Source: Massilia endophytica (GTDB lineage: Bacteria; Pseudomonadota; Gammaproteobacteria; Burkholderiales; Burkholderiaceae_D). Taken from it: 64,000 bases of DNA. Positions 36,801-46,354 of the stretch are shown here, one piece after another. How positions within the stretch are numbered: the stretch's first letter is position 1; each line of letters opens with the position of its first letter. The notes below the pieces were generated by a model. That model was given only the letters and a program-made list of their open reading frames with translations, was not told the origin of the DNA and did no database searches. A program made the translations under genes and the position numbers. The DNA is taken from assembly GCF_021165955.1 (NCBI RefSeq), contig NZ_CP088952.1, positions 2,170,001 to 2,234,000 of the forward strand, read 5' to 3'.

Positions 36801-39757
36801 GCAGGATCTTTCCAAGTCAGGATGGTGCGATTGACCAGGCCGAAGGGGTTGCCGCTTCGGTCATACCTTGTTTGCACCCTCAGCAACGCGTCGTTCGGTT
36901 CGACGGTCTCCGTGTCCAGACGGCCGGCGCCATCATAGGTGTAGGCGGACTGGCGGCTCTGCGAGCTGCCTGCCATCGAGCGGCTCTCGGTGTTGCTGCG
37001 CAGCTCACCGATGCGCCAGCTGGCCGCATCGTTATCGTACACACGGGTGTTCGTCACCGAGCCCACCAGCGAATTGGCGGAGTTATAGCTGTTGCGCGTG
37101 ACGAGGGTTGGGTTGCCCCAATCGTCGTAGGTGCTGGTGACGGTTGTGCGCTCCAGGAATGCGTTGTCCAGATCGGTGCGGGTCAACTGCTCCTGGTCCA
37201 CGTACGGGAAACGGGTCGACGTGCCGTTCGCCTGCACGATGCCGCGTGCAGCCGGACTGGAGTTCTGGTCGAGCAGCCAGGTTCCGTTCCGGTCAATCGT
37301 GCGCGTGTGCAGCGCCATGCCTACGTACGGGAAACTCTGCTGGAAAGTCGAGGTGGTTGTGGCGCCAGCCTGTACATCACGCTCTTCGATCTGCGCGAAG
37401 CCGAGGCCGGCCCGCCGCCCCGGGTCCATGGCGTTGCCGCGATAGGCATACTCGGTGTCCAGCCAGCCGCCACGGCCGTTGCTGCGGTGGATTGCACGCA
37501 CCAGCGACTCTCCAGGCTGCGTCCGTTTCCCCTGCACGGCGATCGGGCCGTTGTAGGCAACTGGCTCGGGCGAATAGACCAGGGCCGAATTCACCCTGCC
37601 GTACTCGGCCTTCTCGACATAAGCCAAGCCATTGGTCACACTCACCAGCTTGTCCAGCGCCTCGCCCTGTTTGGCAACATCGGCCGAGCCGAAGATTTCC
37701 CAGTTGCCGCCCTGGGTATAGGTGGCGATATCCACCCTGCCATCGCCATCGAAGTCGCCCAGGAACATCGAGCGGTTCCGAGTATAGTTCTGGTCGGCGC
37801 CGCTGCCGTAGACGCCTTGCAGGCCGCTCACACCGTAGAACACCGGCCCTGCCCAGGGTTCGCAGCTGTGCATCTGGCCCGCGGCGCCAATGTGGCACAG
37901 CTGGTAGCTCGTAATATTGTCCGTCGTCCAGGTGTCATGCCCCGGGCGCAGCACATCAGGCGTGCCGTCGCCATCGAAGTCCGCCACCATCAGCACCAGG
38001 TGGTCCAGACCAGGGGTAGCGGAAGCGGGCAGCGGATTGCACTCCGCGTCGCCATTGCCCTTGGACAGGCAGAGCCGCCCCTGGAACGTGGGCGAGCCGC
38101 TGGAGTTGAAGGTTGCCCTGCCGTACACCAGGTCCGTATAGCCATCGGCGTTGAAGTCTGCGGTGATGGTGCCGGTCGATGGAGGCGCCAGCGCTGCGGT
38201 CCGGTTGTCGGCGCTGGGGTCCCACTCGGAACGGTACTGTACTGCCCCCTTCTCGGTGGAGGTGCCGACCACCAGATAGCTCCGGTTTGGATCGTCGGCG
38301 TGCACATCGCACTGCCATCCGGTGCCGCCCGTTTCCAGGGCTACCCGTTTGCATTGTCCAAGGTCGACGCGGTCGATCCGGCCATCGCCATCCATGTCGG
38401 CAAAGGCGCTGCCCGCCGTGTGCGCGCCATTGGCCTCGTCGCCAAAGCCCATATTGAACAGGGTGCCGGTCACGTCCTGGCAGTTAAAACCGGAGCCCGT
38501 GGACAGGCACTTGTAGTTGCGCCCCGGCCCCGTGAGCGGACGGCCCGTGCGCAAGAACAGATCATCGCGCCCGTCGGCATTGAAGTCGCGCACCATCCGC
38601 ATTGGGGCGGGCGCCTCCAGATACGTACCCCAGGAATCGGGTGGCAGTTCGATTGCAGTTCCGCAGTTGAAGGCGCCGTTGGCAAAGTCCTTGCCCCAGC
38701 ACATACGCCAGTTCGATGCCGCGGAGCCCGCCGTCCAGTCGGCCACCAGCACATCCACCCGGCCGTCGCCATCGAAGTCCCCGGTCTCCATCACCGCCAG
38801 TTTGCCGACAAACCCGCTGAACGGTGTCTTCACGGTCCAGCCCTGGCCGTCAGCATTCGACTCGTACAGGTGTTGCTGGTTCAGGTTGCCGTCTACGCGA
38901 TAACGTTCCAGGATGTCGTCCTTGCCGTCGCCATTGAAGTCGCCTACGACGATCTCGTCCAACGGAGCCTTCGCATAGCCGGAGCCGGTGCCGTTATTGC
39001 CCAGCGCCACCAGGTTCGGCCCGGCGCGCAGGCCGCCCAGGCTAACGAAGCCTGCTGTCGCCGCCGACCGTGTTCCATACGTGAACGAGGTCGCAGGCAG
39101 GCAGAGCGTGCTGTCGCAGGCCTGAATCGAGTTCAGGAGACTGCGCTGGCTGACGAGGCTGCTGCCATACTCCAGCGTATAGCGCTGGGCGAGCGTGCCG
39201 CCACTGCCATCCGAAGCGATCCCGACGTAGGTAGCGATCTGTTTCAGGCGCTCAGCTTCAAAGTTGGGCGCGCCTGCCACGAAGGACTTCCGCAGGTCCG
39301 GCTTCACCTCGAAGGTGAAGCGCGCTACGGCATAGTGTGGCTGCCCGTTGACGCTGTTGCCGCCCCAACGGATCTCCATGGGATTGCTTTCGCCGATCTC
39401 GGCGTGCTCGCTGTAGTAATAGCTGACGTAGTTACCGCTGCGGTCCGTCACCCGGCTGACACGCCAGCGATGCGCCTGGCCATCGCTGCGTCCCACCGCC
39501 TGCAAATAGCTGTCGACCGTATCGCCATAATAGGCTGTGCGGCCGTCGCGAGTCTCCACCTTGAAGGTGCGCTGCCCGCCGACCATGACGGTACGTACGC
39601 GGGCAAAGGTTTCAATCTCCGTTCGGTATTCGGCGTCCGCTGCCCAGTATGCGGCGTGGCTGTTGCTGTCTCCATTGACCAGCACAAGGCGCTGACCGTC
39701 CAAGCACAGGCGGTCCACCGGCTGTATCGAGTAGGCATCATCTGTGTAATTGATACC
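33803..39757 (-). pseudogene. Rhs/SpvB-type toxin gene, 5' end removed by IS3 insertion
   Basis: An uninterrupted 1,985-codon frame, lacking signal peptide, Ig modules and most of the SpvB domain. What remains: FG-GAP/VCBS repeats with Ca-binding loops (GDFNGDGKDDIL, GDFDGDGRVDVL, VADFDGDGTPDVL; about seven), YD repeats, and the Rhs core end (GRIYDPLLARFMSADPYLQD, then DPSGF). The tip (about 250 residues) has an Ala/Gly-rich hydrophobic linker, an Asn/Asp-rich spacer, and a polar domain with TKFRNTKTGEIFERSNTNHT. That tip resembles small Rhs/CdiA tips but I cannot name its family. The IS left end at 39758 interrupts the frame. Internal starts (e.g. 39718) may still allow some expression. Confidence 0.88.
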
Positions 39758-39815
39758 TGAATCGCCACCATACCACTAGACACTCCTGAGCCATAATTTA
39801 GGCAAAGGAGTCATC

Positions 39816-40094
39816 ATGAGCGGAAAGCGGTACACGGAAGAATTCAAGGTTGCGGCGGTCAAGCAGGTGCTGGATCGCGGGCATCCAGCAGCGCAGGTGG
39901 CTGAGCGCCTCGGCGTGAGCATTCACAGCATCTACGCTTGGATCAAGCGCTACGGCGTTCCCGAGGCCGAGCGCAAGGCCAACGACGCCCAGACAGAGGA
40001 AATGCGGCGCCTGAAGGCCGAACTGAAACGCGTCACCGAGGAGCGCGATATTTTGCGAAAGGCCGCGGCGTACTTTGCCAAGACGTCCGGGTAA
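39816..40094 (+). CDS. IS3-family transposase OrfA
   Basis: A 92-residue HTH protein: SGKRYTEEFKVAAVKQVLDR, AQVAERLGVSIHSIYAWIKR (the helix-turn-helix), then a leucine-zipper-like helix (MRRLKAELKRVTEERDILRK) that is normally used for OrfA/OrfAB multimerisation. Ends AYFAKTSG as in many IS3 members. AAAGGAG precedes the ATG. Confidence 0.93.
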   Translation: MSGKRYTEEFKVAAVKQVLDRGHPAAQVAERLGVSIHSIYAWIKRYGVPEAERKANDAQTEEMRRLKAELKRVTEERDILRKAAAYFAKTSG

Positions 40095-40966
40095 GGTACG
40101 CCTTCATTCGCGAGCACCAGGCCGTGCATTCAGTCCGGCGGCTGTGCAAGATGGTCAAGGTTCACCCCAGCGGCTATTACGCTTGGTGCATCACTGCCGA
40201 AAGTCCGCGTGAGAAAGAGAACCGACGGCTGCTTGGCCATATCAAGCAGTCTTGGCTGGAGAGCGGCGCGGTCTACGGTTACCGCAAGGTCTACGATGAC
40301 TTGCAGGAGCTTGGTGAGCAATGCGGGATCAACCGAGTTCATCGCCTGATGCGATCTGAGGGCATACGTTCTCAAACGGGCTACGCCAAGCGGAAGTCGA
40401 AGCGCGGCGGCCCACCATCGGTCGTCGCACCCAACCACCTGCAACGGGAGTTCGATGTTACTGAACCAAACAAGGTGTGGGTCACCGATATCACCTACCT
40501 GCGAACCTGTGAGGGATGGCTCTACCTGGCAGTTGTCTTGGACCTGTTCTCTCGTCAGGTAATCGGATGGTCGATGAGTTCACGGATCGACCGCGAGCTG
40601 GCGATGAGCGCTTTGCTGATGGCTGTATGGCGCCGACAACCGACTGAAGAGGTTATGGTCCACTCAGATCAGGGGAGCCAATTTAGCAGCTACGATTGGC
40701 GCGACTTCCTGGCGGCACATGGCCTCGTGCAAAGCATGAGCCGACGAGGCAATTGTCACGACAATGCCGTGGCTGAGAGCTTTTTCCAGTTGCTAAAGCG
40801 CGAGCGAATACGGCGCAAGACCTATTCGACCCGCGACGAGGCCAGGCAGGATGTCTTCGACTACATTGAGATGTTCTACAATCCAAAGCGTCGCCATGGA
40901 TTCAGCGAAAGGCTTTCGCCGATCGAATTCGAAAAGCGGCATTCTCTACGGCTGCAGAGTGTCTAG
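40094..40966 (+). CDS. IS3-family transposase OrfB (integrase catalytic part)
   Basis: The frame lies -1 to orfA and is open from 39938, with no convincing start of its own, so it is presumably made as an OrfAB fusion by programmed frameshifting near the orfA end. The rve (DDE) core is intact: WVTDITYLRT (first Asp), VMVHSDQGSQFSS (second Asp) and NCHDNAVAESFF (Glu), spaced as in IS3 transposases, followed by the YNPKRRH motif. The element therefore looks functional. Confidence 0.9.
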   Translation, partial: RYAFIREHQAVHSVRRLCKMVKVHPSGYYAWCITAESPREKENRRLLGHIKQSWLESGAVYGYRKVYDDLQELGEQCGINRVHRLMRSEGIRSQTGYAKRKSKRGGPPSVVAPNHLQREFDVTEPNKVWVTDITYLRTCEGWLYLAVVLDLFSRQVIGWSMSSRIDRELAMSALLMAVWRRQPTEEVMVHSDQGSQFSSYDWRDFLAAHGLVQSMSRRGNCHDNAVAESFFQLLKRERIRRKTYSTRDEARQDVFDYIEMFYNPKRRHGFSERLSPIEFEKRHSLRLQSV

Positions 40967-41014
40967 AGAAATGATGGCGATTCACTCTTCTTTGTTTGTA
41001 TCAACAGAGCTCTT

Positions 41015-41434
41015 CTAGATTGAGATGGGGCGGGTCACTTCCTCGTATTCGACGGACTCACAAATGATCGTTATCTCACCTCCATAAGAAGGCGAGATTT
41101 CTAGCAGCCTCAAACTGCCATCGGAAAGTCTCCTTCTTATAGCGGTAACGTGCCTCAGCTGTGCTTCCGTCTTGGCTGGAAGGATGGAGCTTAGGGCATC
41201 GTCCGAAACGTCCAAGCCTTCCGTAACAACAACGTCAAGGACGATATTTTCCTCCGCCAGATGCGCTCCAAGCATTAGGACAATATTCCTCACCACAAGC
41301 CGAAAAAAAATCTCTCCCACGCATTGAAAGTACATGCTGAGTTGCTGCCTTCCAAAATCGATGCGAATCAATTTTGAATCATGCAGACTTGGTTCGATCA
41401 CCGTACCATCAGAATCTCTGATCACTTCAGTCAT
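41015..41434 (-). CDS. Candidate immunity protein for the H/D-rich Rhs tip
   Basis: A 139-residue soluble protein (MTEVIRDSDGTVIEPSLHDS; AHLAEENIVLDVVVTEGLDV; GEITIICESVEYEEVTRPIS). Its ATG overlaps the stop of the Rhs fragment at 41431 by four bases (ATGA), the classic toxin-immunity coupling. GC is lower than in the flanking chromosome. The family is not recognised. The IS element ends 30 bases past its stop codon. Confidence 0.65.
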   Translation of the reverse strand: MTEVIRDSDGTVIEPSLHDSKLIRIDFGRQQLSMYFQCVGEIFFRLVVRNIVLMLGAHLAEENIVLDVVVTEGLDVSDDALSSILPAKTEAQLRHVTAIRRRLSDGSLRLLEISPSYGGEITIICESVEYEEVTRPISI

Positions 41435-41724
41435 GGCCGAACCTCTCCAGGTTGTGGCGGACGGGCTCCACCGCGATTGTCAGCGTTCGGACGACCGCCG
41501 CCGGGTGGGCGATCCCAATCATGTACGTGCGGCTTTCCGCCCTTCTTTCCACTGTCGTCTTTATGATCATGATCGTAATCAACGTCTTTCTGTGGCCATC
41601 CATCCGGGCCATAGTAGCGATCCTGCTTTCGCTCTCCCTTTCTGTTATTACAAGTACTACAGGAGCCAGGCTCACCTTCCATAGGATTTGATGTGCCCGG
41701 AGCGACGGTCACCTTCCCATCGTT

Positions 41725-41911
41725 GTTTGTATCACTCAATGAATCTGAGATCTCATTGGCAAGATACGCGGCACCCGCTGCACCTAGTGCGGCTCCTCCA
41801 GCAACGAACACCGGGTTGGCGAGTAGACAGCCACCACCCGTGATGAGATCGCAGCCGGCCGCGACAGCGCCGCCAGCGAGACCTCCGATTGCGCGACCGC
41901 CATTGACCAGC
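41725..41911. repeat. Tip-linker direct repeat, copy 1
   Basis: 187 bases that encode the hydrophobic Ala/Gly linker before a toxin tip, matched by copy 2 at 45444-45630 with few differences and the same length. The sequences diverge at both ends, where the tips differ. Confidence 0.85.
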
Positions 41912-42115
41912 ATTGGGCGGGCCGCAGTCACTGCCATCCTGGCAACTGGCTTGGCCACCTGCTTGAAGCGCTCGATTCCAGACTGGAGGCGTTGCGACTT
42001 CTCGCGTAAGTATATCTCCCATTCCATCCGTTCACAGAGCGTGCATATGCGCCTCCCCGGCACGAACACGGTCTCCGTTTCGAATCCAGACGGATCGGTA
42101 AAGGTAGCTGGGTTG

Positions 42116-43418
42116 TTCCACACATAACTATAGCGGTTGAAGCTTTCGCCGCTGCGCGGGTCCTGGATATAGGGATCCGCGCTCATGAAACGCGCCACGA
42201 GCGGGTCGTAGATGCGACCGTTCATGTGCACCAGGTCGACCTGGTCCAGCATCTCGTGACCCGTGAAGCCCTTGTTGTCCACCACGCCATCCAGGCCCGC
42301 TGGCATTTCGCTGGTGGTCAGGTTGCGGCGGGCGCCCCAGACGTCGTAGGCCATCGACTCCTTCAAGTTGCCTGCTTCGTCCGTGATCGCCGTCACGCTG
42401 CCCAGGCGGTCCTTGTAGAACCAGTTCAGGCTCGTGGCGCCATTTCGCTCGATCTCCACGCCCAGGCCTTCCGGCCAGTAGGTCTTGACCGTGACCGTGC
42501 CGCCCTTCACTTCGGCTTCGAGTGCTCCGGCATAGTGGATCTCGGTGCCGTCGCTGCGCGTCTGGCGCACACGCTGGCGGTCGGCGCCGTACACGAAGTC
42601 GCTATAGGCGCTGCCCTTGGTGGCGCGCTTCGGCATGTCGAAGCTGGTCCAGGTCCACGGCGTGCTGCGCCCCGGCGCCGTCAGCAGGTTGCCGTTCGCG
42701 TCGTAGGTCAGGCTGCCTGCGTCGATGCTCGATACCGCGTGCGGACGCACGCTGTTCGCACCTGGCTCAGGATAGCCGTACGTGCCCACGCCGCTCTTGC
42801 TGCGCAGGTTGCCGATGTCGTCGTAGGTGTACACGCGCGGCTGGCTTTCGGACAGCATCTGGGCATTCTTCACGCGGTTCAGGCTGTCGTACTCGAAGGC
42901 CTCGAAGAACATATTTCCCTGCCATTCCTGGCCGCGCGTGAGCACATTACCCAGGCTGTCGTAACCATAGGCGTCCTGCACCAGGCGCGTGCCCTGCTTG
43001 TTCAGCGTATTGGAGAACAGGCGACCCGTTTGCGGGTTGTAGCTGCGCACAAAGGTGGTGCCATTGCCCAGGGCGCCGTCGATGACGCGGTCGGCTGCGT
43101 CGATGCCGGTGGCCTGCCACAGCACCAGCGCACCGCGCTCGATCCGCTCCAGCTGCCCGGCCCCGTTGTAGCGGTAGTCGAACACCTTCGGCGTGCCGCT
43201 GCCGCGCTGATGCAGCTGGCGCAGCGTGCGGCCCCAGTTGTCGTACTGCACCTGGCTGATGTAGGCCGTGTCCAGGTAGCTCACCACCGTATCGGGGCGG
43301 CCGTACAGGTCGTAGCTGTGCTGCTTGCGGAAGTCCTTCGTGCTGCCTGCCAAGGTGAACGACTCCACCAGCTTGCCGCAGCTGTGGTTGCTCTTGCAGT
43401 CGGCCTGGCTATCGAGCT
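42116..43418. repeat. 1.3-kb Rhs core duplication, copy 1
   Basis: 1,303 bases nearly identical to 47055-48357, at a constant offset at both ends, so without net insertion or deletion. Differences that I see cluster in the first 500-550 bases (the toxin-proximal side); the rest reads identical by eye. It ends at the IS3 insertion. Confidence 0.88.
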
Positions 43419-44726
43419 TGAACTGTTCCGGGATTTTGAGAGGCCCCGTGGTGTGAGTCAGACCGAAATGGCTTGACCGCAAAGTTGAGGATAGTAGTTC
43501 ATTTCGGCCTCGGCCGGTGGCATATGGCCGATGGGCTCCAGTATTCGGTGGTGGTTAAACCAGCACACCCATTCCAGCGTGGCCAGTTCGACGGCCTCGC
43601 GCGTTTTCCAGGGAGCGCGGCGGTGATCAGCTCAGCCTTGTACAAACTGTTGATGGTCTCGGCCAGGGCGTTGTCGTAACTGTCGCCCTTGCTGGCCACC
43701 GACGGTTCAATTCCCGCCTCGGCCAAGCGCTCGCTGTACTTTATCGAAACGTATTGCGATCCGCGGTCGCTATGGCAATGCATCGTCGCGTTCGGGCTGG
43801 CGGGCGTACAACGCCTGCTCTGGCGCGTCGAGAACGAAGTCCGTGCGCATCGAACTGCTCACACGCCAGCCGACGATGCGCCGGGCGAAGACGTCGATCA
43901 CGAAAGCCACGTAGACGAATCCCTGCCAGGTCGAGACATAAGTGAAATCGCTAACCCAAAGCCGGTTCGGCGGGTCGGCGCGGAACTGCCGGTTGACCCG
44001 GTCCAATGGGCATGGCGCTTTCTTGTCGGGGACCGTGATAAGCACCACTTTGCCGCGGACCACGCCGCGCAGCCCGTCCCGCCGCATCAAGCGCTCGACC
44101 GTGCAGTGCGCCACGTCGACCTGTTCCCGGCGCAGCTGGCGCCAGACTTTTTCTGCTCCGTAGACTTGGAAGTTGGCCTGCCACACGCGATGAACGTGAG
44201 CATTCAACACATCGTCACGCTGTGTGCGTGCGCAGCGCAAGGCAGGATCGCGGCACGGGGCAGCATGACGCCAGTATTTCGACGGGGCGACCTGCAGGGC
44301 TTTGCAAATCGGCTCGGCCCCGTAAGTGGCACGATGCGCGTCGATGAAAGCCTTCATGGCGTGAAGCGGCGGTCGAGCTCCGCCTGGGCGAAAAAAGCGC
44401 TCGCCAAGCGTAGGATTTCGTTCGTTCTGCGCAATTCTTTGACTTCGCGCTCCAGCGCCTTCACGCGCTCCTGTTCGGCCGTCGTGCGCCTTCGCGCTTG
44501 CCGGTATCGCGCTCGTTCTGGCGAACCCAGCGCCGCAAGGTTTCGGAAGTGCAGCCGATCTTGGCCGAGATCGATTCGATGGCCGCCCACTACGATTCAT
44601 GCTGGCTGGCCGATTCCTCGACCATCCGCACTGCGCGCTCCACCACCTCGGGGGAAAACTTGGATTTTCGTTTCATGGCTCCATTCTCTCAAATGTTGGA
44701 GCCTCCCAGATTTCCGGAACGGTTCA
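43419..44726 (-). mobile_element. Decayed IS3-family insertion sequence
   Basis: Length 1,308 bp, with inverted terminal repeats starting TGAAC(T/C)GTTCCGG and sharing GGGAGGC/GAGAGGC further in. OrfA (from 44677) has an in-frame TAG and a later frameshift; orfB is split by frameshifts near 43783 and 43615. No flanking target duplication is visible: the left flank is Rhs coding sequence and the right flank is unrelated. The element is inactive by itself. Confidence 0.85.
43499..44677 (-). pseudogene. IS3-family transposase remnants (orfA and orfB)
   Basis: On the minus strand: orfA starts MKRKSKFSPEVVERAVRMVE, meets TAG after QHES, then shifts frame before [20 protein letters not shown]. OrfB retains FIDAHRATYGAEPICKALQV, LWVSDFTYVSTWQGFVYVAF and, in another frame, HCHSDRGSQYVSI and GDSYDNALAETINSLYK, so all DDE positions can be found but not in one frame. 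Broken coding capacity and multiple lesions show an old insertion. Confidence 0.87.
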
Positions 44727-44844
44727 TCGTTCTGCTCACCTGGCCAAGCGGGCACGGAGGCGCTATAGAGTTTCAAAATGATCGGCGACGGCCTTCGCAC
44801 GCAACGGCTAAAGTCGCACGCCAATCATTCTGCCTACCGTCAGA

Positions 44845-45114
44845 CTATTCTCTGCCAGCAGTGCGCAAGCGTTCAGAATATTCGGCAGCAGGAAGCTCCA
44901 TAGCATTAGCAAGCGACTGAACTAGGACAATCACATCGTCCTCTGCCACTTTTCCCTCTTCAACGAAAATATCAACCGCCGTTTCCAAGGCCAGCCCGTA
45001 CTCCCCTACATCAACGAATTCTGAGACTTCAGCTATTTCGGACACGGAAAACACGCCATTCAGCGCCGACAAGAGTCGGCAAAAGAGAGATTCAACAACC
45101 GCAAAATCAGACAT
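44845..45114 (-). CDS. MafI-like immunity protein
   Basis: An 89-residue acidic protein. The core VSEFVDVGEYGLALETAVDIFVEEGKV matches the pattern (F-I-D-x-GE-x-GLALE) of the MafI immunity family that protects against MafB EndoU-type toxins in Neisseria. It begins five bases after the EndoU tip stop; an overlapping GTG (45123) is an alternative start. The pairing with an EndoU tip agrees with the known MafB/MafI couple. Confidence 0.78.
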   Translation of the reverse strand: MSDFAVVESLFCRLLSALNGVFSVSEIAEVSEFVDVGEYGLALETAVDIFVEEGKVAEDDVIVLVQSLANAMELPAAEYSERLRTAGRE

Positions 45115-45119
45115 TTTTA

Positions 45120-45630
45120 TCACTTTGGATTTCTTGGTACGTTTGTTGGGAACCCGGTGACAATCCGACCGCCCTTGCTATCAGGCTCGACCACCACCGT
45201 AATGTCAATGCCATCGCGCGTACCTTGAACGATGGTCCGCCCCCCACGGCCTGGCGTTCTCGTCGAATTGGGGTCAGTAGCCACATCGGAAATCTCCCCC
45301 TTGATCTTGTCATCAGACCAATTGGATGGAAACTCGCTCTTCCCTGGCTTTCCTGTTCCCGGGCGGTGGCCGCCGCCAGTAGCGTCACCGTCCAGGACGT
45401 GTGTCTCGCCTTTGTCGTCAAGCAGATTGGGCTTATCTCCACCGTTTGTACCACTCAATGAATCTGAGATCTCATTGGCAAGATACGCGGCACCCGCTGC
45501 ACCTAGTGCGGCTCCTCCAGCAACGAACACCGGGTTGGCGAGCACACAGCCACCACCCGTGATCAGATCGCAACCTGCTGCGACAGCGCCGCCAGCGAGA
45601 CCTCCGATTGCGCGACCGCCATTGACCAGC
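45120..45630 (-). pseudogene. Orphan Rhs tip with EndoU-type RNase domain
   Basis: A frame open from about 45638 and ending at 45120, without upstream Rhs core. It starts with the same Ala/Gly linker as the 41431 fragment (LVNGGRAIGGLAGGAVAAGC) and continues into a domain with HVLDGDATGGGHRPG (two candidate catalytic His), FPSNWSDDKIKGEISDVATD, GRGGRTIVQGTRDGIDI and IVTGFPTN, the hallmarks of bacterial EndoU nucleases of CdiA/MafB/Rhs toxins. No signal or delivery domain is left, so it is a displaced cassette; an internal GTG (45545) could give a cytoplasmic toxin. Confidence 0.83.
45444..45630. repeat. Tip-linker direct repeat, copy 2
   Basis: 187-base copy of 41725-41911. The upstream end (minus-strand sense) stops abruptly at 45630, where unrelated sequence begins; this is a recombination joint. 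Confidence 0.85.
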
Positions 45631-45768
45631 CCCCACGTTCGAGGGGTTCATGTCGTCGAAGTCCTTATTGGCTCCGTCAAAACCAGCGGGCGTGGTTCAA
45701 ATCCTCGTTCCCCGCCGTCGGTAGCCCCTGGCACCGGTGACTCAACTTTGGTTCCGTCCTTTCCACAT
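45631..45768. other. Unassigned segment at the EndoU cassette joint
   Basis: About 140 bases between the truncated EndoU tip and the immunity gene at 45769. A short minus-strand frame reads AGFDGANKDFDDMNPSNVG, of Rhs-tip-like composition but flanked by stops. A stretch near 45690-45712 (GTGGTTCAAATCC) resembles a tRNA T-arm but no full tRNA folds around it. I see no gene. Confidence 0.4.
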
Positions 45769-46344
45769 CTAATCTCGGCGCCAGATGAGATAACTCTCAC
45801 CATCATAGGCACCAACTACAATGCAAACGGAATGTAGCAAAACTGACTTCAGAGTAGACAACTCAGAGTTCCGGTAACGTCCGATAAATTGCAGGAAGTG
45901 CCAACTAAGCGTATTACGGCGTATTCTGTCCACGAGGTCTGCCTCAGACTGCATACACTGTCTATTCAAATAGAATAGCGAGCCATCAATTAGAATGGCT
46001 TGACCATCGGTATCCGACGCCTCGCCAGGTTGTTTGAGTGGGTCGTGTACCAGGCAATCCATTCCTCCAAAGCCCACCAATTCTTTTGCCAAAAATCCGG
46101 CAGTATTAGCAACCGGCTGGACATTCCCTGCAGTCGCTTCCGCCAGACTGGCGGGCGCCAAGAGTCCTCCGTGTCTGAAATCGTAGAGACGGCTTTGAGC
46201 TGTACAGTCCGGCGCTAGTACACTAACAGTCCCCGTGGCAAGAGTACGAGCAAGATCTGCTGACCCGCCCTGGATTTGGCTAAGCGTTTCAATGAAGTGC
46301 GGGAGCACCTCCTCAAGGGAAAGCGCTTTGCTAACGATTTCCAT
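45769..46344 (-). CDS. Candidate immunity protein for the intact Rhs toxin
   Basis: A 191-residue soluble protein (MEIVSKALSLEEVLPHFIET; FLAKELVGFGGMDCLVHDPL; GAYDGESYLIWRRD at the end). It starts 10 bases after the Rhs stop, with GAGAAGG just before the ATG overlapping the toxin end, so the two are coupled. Lower GC than the Rhs core. No family is recognised; the immunity role rests on position only. Confidence 0.62.
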   Translation of the reverse strand: MEIVSKALSLEEVLPHFIETLSQIQGGSADLARTLATGTVSVLAPDCTAQSRLYDFRHGGLLAPASLAEATAGNVQPVANTAGFLAKELVGFGGMDCLVHDPLKQPGEASDTDGQAILIDGSLFYLNRQCMQSEADLVDRIRRNTLSWHFLQFIGRYRNSELSTLKSVLLHSVCIVVGAYDGESYLIWRRD

Positions 46345-46354
46345 TTGCCTTCTC

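Larger units (their letters stand above)
39758..40984 (+). mobile_element. Intact IS3-family insertion sequence
   Basis: Length 1,227 bp. The ends are imperfect inverted repeats of about 35 bp, both beginning TGAATCGCCA and both containing CTAGACACTC at the same distance from the end. It carries orfA and orfB in the usual -1 frame arrangement. The three to four bases outside the two ends (TACC and CTCT) do not match, so no target duplication remains. The left end lies in an Rhs gene, the right end next to an unrelated immunity gene. Confidence 0.87.
41431..43418 (-). pseudogene. Rhs 3' fragment with H/D-rich toxin tip, cut by IS3
   Basis: About 660 codons without signal peptide or upstream Rhs domains. 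The frame starts inside the YD-repeat region, continues through the core end (GRIYDPLVARFMSADPYIQD, DPSGF) and ends in a unique tip of about 220 residues: an Ala/Gly linker (GGRAIGGLAGGAVAAG) and a C-terminus with DRYYGPDGWPQKDVDYDHDH and HVHDWDRPPGGG, a His/Asp cluster that suggests a metal-dependent nuclease-like tip. Its first 1.3 kb duplicates the intact Rhs gene. This looks like an orphan tip module rather than a working gene. Confidence 0.83.

Noticed and set aside
34535..39760. A 1,741-codon open frame on the plus strand across the truncated Rhs gene
   Set aside because: It mirrors the Rhs frame, has low-complexity His/Ala/Val-rich composition and no domain pattern, and arises from the GC-rich codon structure of the opposite strand.
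45680..45720. A tRNA gene or attachment site suggested by a T-arm-like GTTCAAATCC stretch
   Set aside because: No acceptor, D-arm or anticodon arm can be paired around it and one T-stem pair is mismatched.
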